Source of the DNA: Cenococcum geophilum 1.58
Lineage: Eukaryota > Ascomycota > Dothideomycetes > Gloniales > Gloniaceae
Direction of reading: 5' to 3'
DNA length: 64,000 bases
Assembly (NCBI GenBank): GCA_001692895.1
Contig: KV748258.1
Location: 248,001-312,000 of the forward strand
Below, one piece after another: positions 55,760 to 64,000 of this stretch; within the stretch, counting starts at the first letter, position 1, and every line of letters starts with the position of its first letter. A model generated the notes under the pieces. It was not told the DNA's origin, made no database searches, and saw only the letters and a list, made by a program, of their open reading frames with translations. Both the position numbers and the translations under genes were made by a program.

Positions 55760-58700
55760 GAGTATTTATATTAACAAACGTCTCTAGTACCTTATTTGGG
55801 TTTACCTTTATTATTATATCTACTAGGTTATTTTAGCTATTAATCTATCGGATCTTAAAGAGTTTTTAATACTTATAGGACTGCTAAAGTACTATAATAT
55901 TAATTATAAGGCGCTTCTCCTTTATAGTACTAAGCTTAACTAAATACTTATAAAGGGAATATAAGTTAGTGTATATAATTATAGGGATAATAGGAAGTTT
56001 AAGTTAATCTATAATTATCTTAAGGGTAGTTCCAATTGCAATTGCTATATTAACTCCACTAACCATTTTATATATCTTTAACGCTAGAACGCTTTAAGTA
56101 ACGCGTTTACTCTTAGTTAAGCTCTAATAAATAAGATTACCATAGATTATAAAGTTATTCTCTCCGGTAGATTCGTTCGCTATAATAATCTTATATCCTA
56201 GCTAGGAGCTAAAATCTTTATTATTTATAAATAATCTATTAACAAATATAAATAGCTTAGTAGTAGGAAGATTAATAGGCATATAGAGTAGTCCCCAATT
56301 AAGATGGCTCATTTACTAGGAAAGACGCTTATTTAGGTTAAGAATATTATCCTTAGTTGGTTCCTAGTGTTAGGCAGCAATAGAGAGATTAAAGGAAGCC
56401 TTAGGTTAATAGATAGAAGTAATATAAGCTCTATAAGCGCGTTACTCTATATATCCTTACTTTAGAGAATTAACGTTAATAACGTTAATTTTCTTGCCTT
56501 AACCCTTCTGGCGTAAAGTAATGGAATTCTTATTTAGGGAGAGGATACATCTATTAAAGAGCAATAGTGTTATTAAATTAAGTCTTTCCTTTGGCTTTAC
56601 TATAAGGTTTACCTTTACTAGCTTATCCTCTTTAAGGGCTAAGAATTAGTCGTCTCCTAAGATAATTATATTATTAGTTTATATGCCAATAATTCTAAAT
56701 AGAGTTCCTATAGTTATAATAAGGAAGCAGGGATTAAACGTAGAAGTAGTTATTAAAAGCTTCTCTTTATGGTGCTTACTGTAAGTAGCCTACTAATAGA
56801 TTCCTGCCTTTGCGATTCCGTATAATAGCTTAAGCATAACCATAATCGTATCTTTAGGATATTAGTGGCGAATTTACTCTAAAAGGTATGCTAATATTAA
56901 GCGCTAAAGGTGCGTCTCTAATTAGGTATAGGCCTAAGTAATATCTCGCAAATAAACCGCTATTCTATTCTTTATTAAGGAGGGAGCTAGCGTAACAATA
57001 ACTCGCTGACTAGCTCGTTAAATTATAAAAGATTGTGTAAGAATTACCTTCTTACTATTATCGTTATAACCTTAGATAATAAGTCTTAATTTCTTAAATA
57101 GGGCGTTAGTAGTTTTGCCCTTAATCTTGTTAACTATTCTTAACTTAAAGATACGAACTCTATTAAACTTAGTAGGGTTATATTTCTTAAATTTAAAGAC
57201 TCCTCTTATAATAAGACCGTTAATCTCCTATTTATTAGATACTTAGAAAGGAGCTCCTAAAGTTATAATACGGCCTTCTTTTTAGAGCTGTTTTGCGAGC
57301 TTAAAGTTATTCTTCTCTTTAGCTATTATAAAAGCCATTAATAACTCGTCTTTACTCTTAATAGCGGTAATAAATTGCTCTTCGAAATCTATAAGATATT
57401 GGCAATTCCGTAATCCCTTTAGGCGACCTCTACCGCGTTATAGTTGCGGCATATCTACTACAATTATATTAGAATTATTGTTGCCTTCTAAAGCACGTTA
57501 ATTATAGTTCTCCTTTAGGGTATCCTTTAGGGCATCCTATAAAGGCTTGGAGCTATTATTTTTATAATAGGGCTTAATAACGGTTAAGCGGAATTAAGTG
57601 GGTCTATAGGGCATCTAGAGAGTGTAGGTTTAACTATTAATTATAATAAGTTTATGTGGGCCTAACTATCCTCCCTTTTTACGCTATACGCGTACCTTAG
57701 ATTGGAGCGGCAGATTAAGCGTAGTTAAGGTATTTAGGCCATTTCTTATTCCTAGTGCGTTATTAACCTAGTGTGTAGCATAGAGACATTATACCTCCTT
57801 TATTGCTTTATAGATAGCCTTAGCTTATTATATAATAGAGGGAGATAGTAGAGAATTGCTAGTTATTTAAGGGTAGGCGCTAAAGACTAGTAACGTGGGT
57901 ATAAGCCTATCTAGACTAGCGAAATTGTTAATAGCCTTAATAGCTATCTATAAGATAAGCTCTTTACTAGTATCCTCTAGTTCTAAAGAAATAATCTAAT
58001 ATACTTGGCGTAATAGTGTATAGTATTATTCTACTTTTCTAATACTATTATATGCCTTAATAGGGACTTCCTTAACCTTAATTTCTATTACCTTTACCTA
58101 TTACCGAAACTCTATAAATAAGAAGTTCCTTCCCATATTATAAATAATTTAATTAGGGGGTCCTAGATAGACATTAATCTAATATAATTAAAGAGTATTC
58201 TATACGTTCCTAGCTAATATATCCTTTAAAAAGCATACGGCTTAGAAGAATATTAAGAAGTTAATAACTTAGAGTACTGGCTTGCCGCTAAGATATATAA
58301 TGTTAATAATAATACAGAAGTTAAAGTCATAGTTATCTTTAAGGGTAAACTTAAATTGGCTAGGGAACTTCTAGTTTATTTGGTAGTGATAGTAGTACTT
58401 TATAAGATGCTTAATTATCTTAACCTTAACTTTATAACCTGCTTGCTAAAGAACCCTAAGCAGTTAGTAAATAAATAGGTAGCTAAAATGACGGTATAGT
58501 TAACGTAGCTCTAACTTAGTTAAGTGGCTTTAAGTAATACTCCTTTCTAGCTGTTAAAGGAGCAACTAAGGGTAACCCCACTTGCGTATAACGGGCACCT
58601 AATTATCTCCCTAAATAAGCATATTCTTAAGGTTATCGAGCTTAACGCCTAATTTATCTATATTTTAGATGCAGAATAGAAACGGGGTATTCGCGGGAAT

Positions 58701-60950
58701 AATATAGAAAATAATATATCCTAATAGGGTTTGGACCTTAATTATGCTAAGAGAGATTATAGTACCCTTACTAAAGCAAATTATATATTGGCCTGCCGTT
58801 AATTAGTTAATCTAGACAGAACTATTAAGCTACTAAAGAGCTCGGACTTAAGGTTCTCCTACTATAGATACTCCTGCGGCTCTAATATCTAGCATAATAC
58901 TATAAAAGACGTTCGCCAAGTATCTATTATTAAAGGAGAACGCGGAACTTTCCTTTAGCTTATTAAAGATATCTAACCTTATAACAGAATGGAGCGTAGA
59001 TTAGTTATTAAGGATAGCAACGGTTTATGCGCCATTTACCTCACCATACTTAGTGAAGTATTAGTTAGGAGAGTAGTCCTTAATTTCTATATCTATAAGG
59101 AGCTATTTAGCCTCATTAATCTCACCCTTAAAATCTTCTTCGCCTTTATATTAAACCAGAAAGCTTTAGAAGTAGGCTATAGTAACTTCTTAGTTTCCGA
59201 CATTTTGTGCGCTATAGCGAAACTTATTATATGCCTCCTTTTATCTATTAAGGGGGTGTCTAGTTAACTAGCAATTTGGCTTCTTATAAACGTAGCATTT
59301 CTTCTACTAATTATTACAAAATAAACCTCCATAAGAACCTCCACGATTACTTTATAGTTAACGTTAATTATACCCTCTACTATATCCCCTGCCATGACCA
59401 CCATATATTCAATTAGTCCAGTTATAATTATATTAGTTAGCCGGGTTAATTAAAGTAGGTTAAAGTTAGGCGTTAAATTACTATACTTCTTAAGAGCGTA
59501 GGGTAGTGCCAATAGAGGATCTTAATTAAGTATATACTCCTTTATAAGTACTTATAGGGTTAAAGAGAGTAAGGTTATATTCTTTAACACCTCGGCATAC
59601 GCTAATGACTTAATCGCGTAGGCTAAAGTCCTTTTAATATAATTCGGATAAACCACGCTAAATTATCTAGAGTTAATTAAAGAGCTTTTAAAGATAATTA
59701 AGTCGAGAGGTACCTGGGTTTATAGCAATAATTCTTAGGAAGGTAGTCTCTCTCTACTCTAATATATACTACTGCTTATTCTCCTCTGTTTTAAAATAGT
59801 ATCTTATTTTATATATTATTCGGTTAAAATCATATCCTTTTTCTACCAAACGATTATAATAGAAGGTACTAGCTTAGCCCTTAAGTATAACTAAATAAGT
59901 AATATAGTATTAATTAGGTTCTAGTCTAACCTTCTAGCAATAGTTATAGAAGATATATAACTTTAAATTAAGGATATTATACAGTTCTCCGCTAAACTTC
60001 TTCTCCTATTCTAAATAGAGCTTTATAAGCTCTATAAGCATTTTTAAAGTACCTCCAATTAGTATTTAGCTGCATTATATTATAGGCTATAATAGTAACA
60101 TAGATCTAGTCGGTGGAGTTTAAAGGTTGTTAGACCGCAAAGCAAGGGGATCTTGCGCTTATTAGGGGTTGTTAATTAAGGCTGTAGGTTAAGCTAGTTA
60201 ATATAGGGGAGTTAAAGATAAAGGTAGAGGCGATGGATGTAGAATATTAGAACTTGTGCCTAGAGCAATAGAGTTAGAACGCGTCTCTAGTAGTATATTA
60301 CTTAGGTTTTATTGTAATTTAAGCTTCTTTATAGTGCGTAGTTAGTGCTTAATCTCTTATAGAGTCCATTTATGCTCTTCCTTTATATTAATAACGTGTT
60401 CCTAAATATTGTCCCTAATACTACCCCCATCCATAGGGACAAATACTCTATACTCCCAAAGGAAGTTACGGAAGTCCTATACGATATCTTTATTTATAGG
60501 AACCTATGTTTCCTTTATCTATCCAATAAAGTCCTTCTTTATATAATACTATAGCGCGGTATCATTATATTCGCTATCTTTATAGTGTTCTATACGGTAT
60601 ACTAAGAATCTATTTAGGTCTTATTGCTTAGCGGTTACAAAGTTAGTTATGGCTCTATCCCATATCTCCGGGTTAATATCTTTCTCGTACTTCTTTAGAT
60701 AGGTTAACGCCATAGTAGGTAGAATCGACGAGGTATTATACATCAAAGGTAGGCAGGATTTTCGGTTTTATAGGATCTTGTAGGTTTACTGTCCAAAGGT
60801 AGGCAATTTAAGATGTTATTCGACGCGTTTTAGACGTTGACTTGGGACCTTAGGTTTAGTAATACTTCTAACCTAAAGTACTTAACCAAATCTTCGTAAA
60901 CGTGATTGTTCTATATAATGGACGCAACTTAGTATCTCCTAGTACTCAGT
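55760..60950 (-). pseudogene. Copia D gag-pol relic (gag, PR, IN, RT, RNase H)
   Basis: The protease block near 58900-58850 reads SIMLDIRAAGVSIVGEP (family LDTGAAGVSTAGE; Thr-Gly changed). The integrase zinc region and core lie near 58490-57990: KYYYHYQIN, QFKFTLKDNYDFNF, IIYLSGKPVL, QINVYLGPPN, NMGRNFLFIEFR. The RT N-terminus near 57240-57010 reads EINGLIIRGVFKF, NRVRIFKLRIVNKIKGKTT and KKVILTQSF. The RT catalytic block near 56690 reads TNNIIILGDD, with DD changed to NN. RNase H near 55845-55790 reads NNLVDIIIKVN. The gag region (about 59100-60950) is only positional. Plus-strand frames at 58989-59267 and 60372-60554 are antisense shadows. Confidence 0.9.
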
Positions 60951-61105
60951 GATACTTCTGTTACTAGTTTTCCGCAAGTTTAAGGTAGCACAGTATCGCC
61001 GGGATCCATTCTATATAAGCGCATATAGCACCCCTATACGAGACTATCTCTTCTATTAAAAACCTTACTGTTCTGTAGTTAACTGTATATTCAACCACTA
61101 ATCAG

Positions 61106-61278
61106 TGTTAGTGTCACAGGGTAACTCACCAATGCTACTCGAGTAAACACAGTGAATGTTGGTTGTAATGCTTATTGTTAAGAATTAGGGGGTAGGTGAG
61201 GAACCTAAGGTTCCTCACCACGCTAGTGCCGCGGCGACACGTAATGACACGTGACGACCGCTTGCCTCATTCCCGACA
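61106..61278 (-). repeat. LTR of Copia D (5' LTR)
   Basis: It matches 55202-55374 with few changes, starts TGTTAGTGTCACAGGG and ends TTCCCGACA, then ATAAC. The GTGAGGAACCT hairpin recurs at 61196-61218. This LTR would drive leftward transcription. Confidence 0.95.
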
Positions 61279-61325
61279 ATAACACAATGGTAGGATAATA
61301 GCAGGACAATATAAGATAATATAAA
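61279..61325 (+). repeat. Minisatellite, right remainder
   Basis: This is the continuation of the 54841-55201 array after the target duplication (ACAATGGTAGGATAATAGC and GGACAATATAAGATAATAT), ending at AAAAAGAGGGAG. It confirms that D landed within an existing array. Confidence 0.85.
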
Positions 61326-61329
61326 AAGA

Positions 61330-62586
61330 GGGAGCCCTAATACTTCCTTTTCTTCCCACTTTTATAGCCCTGGCGCCTAATATAGTATAATATCGTCTAT
61401 CCGTATAAGCGATAGTATTAAGACGGTTAAAAGTACTAGGAAATTTTATAAAGTATATATTACTTTAAGCAATATACCTAAATAACTAGTTTAGCGCATG
61501 GTTTATATAATATATAACAATAATAGGGGGATCTCCTATTGTTATATTGCTAAGCAACGCTTTTAAAGCTACGTTTTTCTAGTGCCTAGAGGTCTTTAGA
61601 TTATTATAAGACGCTTTATAAGAACTTGTTTTAGTGCAGTAGCTTAAGATTTATTAAGCCCTATAGTAGTCATATCTAACTAGTCTTTAAGAATGTGAAC
61701 ATTCTTAAATAAGGAAGTATCCTTAATAGCTACAATTAAACTAAGATCCGTATAAGGCTCATTTATAACGTATTATAGTGCTTTAACATTCTGTTAAACT
61801 TAAACAAGGTGTTCTAATAACGGGAATCTATTAATAGTTAGATATCTTCTTATTTAGAAAACATTACACACTTACGGCTCTCTTATTAGCTTTTATAATG
61901 CCAATATAGTGTAGCAACTAACTTCGTAAAATCTAGTTCGTTCCTTAACCATCGTCTATAATACGGATAAGTTAATCTTAATATCTTTAGGTCTTAAAGA
62001 ATAAGTTAACTTTTAGGGGATTCTGTTCTAATGCGGCTAATAGTCTCGCCGCCACTATCATAAGTATATATTTTATTTAAAAATTGTTAGTTTTAGGAGT
62101 TAAAGCAACTAGAGACCTGGTAACTAGTCTTTTTAACTAATTCTAACGGATTATCTTCCCTACTTTCTTAAGTAAGAACGCCACGTAGATTACTAGCCCT
62201 TAAGGTAAAAATATTATTGAGCTAGTATGGACCTTGCAGATATTAGGGGATGACTACTTTAGAATTATAGCATGCTTACCTATTTATATATACCGACTCT
62301 ATTACTATATCCAGATTCCGGCAAACTAAAAAGGGTCTGCTCTAATTTAACCTACTACTTCTCTTAACGGTTTAATTATATCTTCTCTTAAAAGATTATA
62401 TTAAGAGCTTAGATACTTCTTTATCAAGCCATATAAACCTAAGATCTTATTAACTTATAGTGGAATATCTCCGTTTTTACTAATGATATTCTAGCCCTTA
62501 TTAGGGATATTAAGTATTTTGGTGGAGGTCGGGACCTCCAATTATACTAACTAGGCTTTACTAGTTATGGGCTAACTAGGCGTCTT
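61330..62586 (+). other. Unassigned decayed repeat region
   Basis: AT-rich with frequent TAG/TAA in all frames. Pieces of plus-strand frame look protein-derived, but I cannot match them to Tc1, pogo, hAT or Gypsy with confidence. A perfect inverted repeat, GGGGGATCTCC flanked by AACAATAAT and ATTGTTATA, lies at 61520-61545. Confidence 0.3.
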
Positions 62587-62595
62587 AAAGTATTA

Positions 62596-62734
62596 GTAAA
62601 CATAGTTACTAGTATATATTAAGCTGCCTAGAAAGGATTTATATATATAGAACTATAGCATTATAGCCTAGAGGCTGTATGCGCATTATTATACGTAGTA
62701 TAATATAATAAATATATAAAAAATATATTAAAAA
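62596..62734 (+). mobile_element. LINE 3' end, severely 5'-truncated
   Basis: Only the last about 139 bp of the LINE tail is present (CTACTAGTACATATTAAGC-like start, CATAGCCTAGAGGCTG core, A-rich end). It is flanked by the target duplication AAAGTATTA (62587-62595 and 62735-62743). Extreme 5' truncation is typical of incomplete reverse transcription. Confidence 0.78.
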
Positions 62735-62743
62735 AAAGTATTA

Positions 62744-62988
62744 ACGAATCCGGGTATTAAATCGAGCTTATAAATAGAGACGTAAAAGGGATAGGAGGTT
62801 GTAAGTCTGGGTAGTATGGCGGGTAAAGAAGCGTTCGCTAATACGCTCATTTATTTCTTATAAGACATTTAACCAATTGTTTTATATAATAACTAAATAA
62901 TATACCTGTCTATACAATTCTATATATTGGTTTTAGCGCGTAATTAAGACGTCTTTCCTACCGCACCTCCCCTAACGCTTCTAGAATT
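62744..62988 (+). other. Spacer upstream of the terminal frame
   Basis: 245 bp between the LINE tail and the next reading frame. No promoter element or RNA gene could be recognised. Confidence 0.35.
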
Positions 62989-64000
62989 ATGGCACTAATA
63001 ATAGACCTAAGCTATGACACTAAAGACACTCTTAAGCGAGATCTAGGGCTTATAAACGAACAATATAATACGATCTACTATAATATTAAAATCAAAATAT
63101 TAACGCGCGGGCTCCTTAGACAGCTACTACGCTCCCTTATAAGTAAGGCATAAATACGGCAAATATTAAACGAAATCTTTAACGAATTCCTATCCGTGTT
63201 TCTAGGTTTACCTAAGAACCTATATACTAAATATATTAAACAGCTTGCCTAGCGCTGTAGCTATAACGCGACGCGTTAAATAAATAAAACGGCTTTTACT
63301 AGGCAAATTATAATAGGCAACTTAGTACTTCTATACTCCGCTATTACGTATTATCCACTAGCCGGTATACTAAAGGCAATAAGGCAGGAGGGAATACTAA
63401 GGTTATATAGAATAATAACAATACTAATCCGGTGGGCAGCTGACGAAGAGCTAATAATTATCCTAACCTAAAAGCTAGTGACTGGCAAAAATAACGCTCT
63501 AGATATACATATTAATAATCTAAGCTTTAATATATTTGTAGACATGCTAAGCTAGGATATTAACTTTAACCCTAAGAGCAAAACGCTTTGCTATTACGTT
63601 AGTAATAAGATAGCTAGAGGACGAATTTAGCTTATAAATAAAGAGAAATGGCGCAGTGCGGTTAAGGATATGTTTCTATAAGAAATGGATAGGTTTTTAT
63701 TTATAATAGAATAAAAAAGAATAAGTAGGTTACTGCTTAAAGTTAAGCTAGTGTTACTAACTCGTATTTATAGTCTGCGCTACTAGCTAAAAATAATATA
63801 ATTACTTACCCTCTATTTCCGCACCCTTGCCTTTACTAGATAACTCGCACTTTATACGTACAAGAATAGGTAGAACTGGTAAATAGGTTAATACTAAGGC
63901 GATACTTAACCTATAGCTATCCCAAAAAACCTCTCCTAGTTAAAAAAGAGCCCTTACTTTACGCCTTAACCTATAATAGAAAAGGCGAAGGCAACTATAA
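62989..64000 (+). pseudogene. Unidentified protein relic, cut by window end
   Basis: An ATG at 62989 opens a frame readable for 337 codons to the window edge. It starts MALIIDLSYDTKDTLKRDLG and continues with LLRQLLRSLISKA, FNEFLSVFLGLPKNLYTKYI and YYPLAGILKAIRQEGILR. Interruptions are almost all TAG/TAA where Gln would fit, becoming denser after 63700. The protein looks helical, basic and soluble, without membrane segments. I do not recognise a family; candidates are a transposon-borne protein or a helicase N-terminal region. Confidence 0.55.

Larger units (their letters stand above)
55202..61278 (-). mobile_element. Copia retrotransposon D, complete
   Basis: This 6.08-kb Ty1/Copia element has two 173-bp LTRs (55202-55374 and 61106-61278) and the target duplication ATAAC (55197-55201 and 61279-61283). 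It lies inside a minisatellite. Domain order on the minus strand is protease, integrase, RT, RNase H, the Copia order. It carries the hairpin module next to its 3' LTR. All frames are RIP-damaged, but the LTRs are nearly unaffected. Confidence 0.95.

Noticed and set aside
58989-59267. 92-codon plus-strand frame that looks like a membrane protein
   Set aside because: It is antisense to the Copia D polyprotein; the minus strand just left of it gives protease and integrase motifs in order.
61330-62586. Tc1/mariner transposase relic
   Set aside because: I could not find a convincing helix-turn-helix or DDE block in any frame.

Overview
This window looks like a gene-poor, transposon-packed, heavily mutated stretch of a filamentous ascomycete (Pezizomycotina) genome. 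I found no intact host gene. Almost every recognisable reading frame is broken by TAG/TAA codons where the protein family expects Gln or Trp, and catalytic residues show Asp to Asn, Cys to Tyr and His to Tyr changes. That is the CpA to TpA signature of repeat-induced point mutation (RIP), read on both strands. The species cannot be named from the sequence.

From 1 to 27901 there is a four-level nest of LTR retrotransposons, all coding on the minus strand. A chromovirus of family B (copy B2, 17537-27901, its 3' part lying left of the window) was invaded by a family A chromovirus (A1, 1-3281 plus 16565-17536). A1 was invaded by a second family B copy (B1, 3282-16564), and B1 by a family C chromovirus (8596-15509). 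The B1 and C insertions are bounded by exact 5-bp target duplications (TCAGG, CTAGG). B2 also took in a tyrosine-recombinase retrotransposon of the DIRS/Ngaro type with split direct repeats (18108-22724) and a 1-kb non-LTR or SINE-like element with a 17-bp target duplication (23039-24058).

A complete second family A element follows at 28182-34032 (202-bp LTRs, duplication ATAAC). From 34033 to about 45980 there is a mosaic: two more copies of the 1-kb SINE-like family, a LINE 3' end, a hairpin-rich module, several minisatellites, a Copia pol relic (38750-40332) and a Plavaka-type (CACTA-related) DNA transposase relic (about 40900-44150). At 45994-48147 lies a poly(A)-tailed LINE with a 13-bp target duplication that carries only the gag-like ORF1 with three CCHC knuckles and no reverse transcriptase, like a fungal counterpart of half-L1 elements. 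A 3.8-kb single-frame SNF2-type helicase pseudogene follows (48541-52420), then minisatellites. One of these is split by a complete Copia element D (55202-61278, 173-bp LTRs, duplication ATAAC). The window ends in an unidentified RIP-damaged reading frame that runs off the edge.

The most unusual pattern is a folded module of up to about 200 bases made of consecutive hairpins. It sits just inside the 3' LTR of three different retrotransposon families (Gypsy B and C, Copia D) and occurs once more, inverted, at 37388-37515. A shared 3'-terminal structure in unrelated superfamilies suggests a common cis-acting element or a recurrent small passenger.
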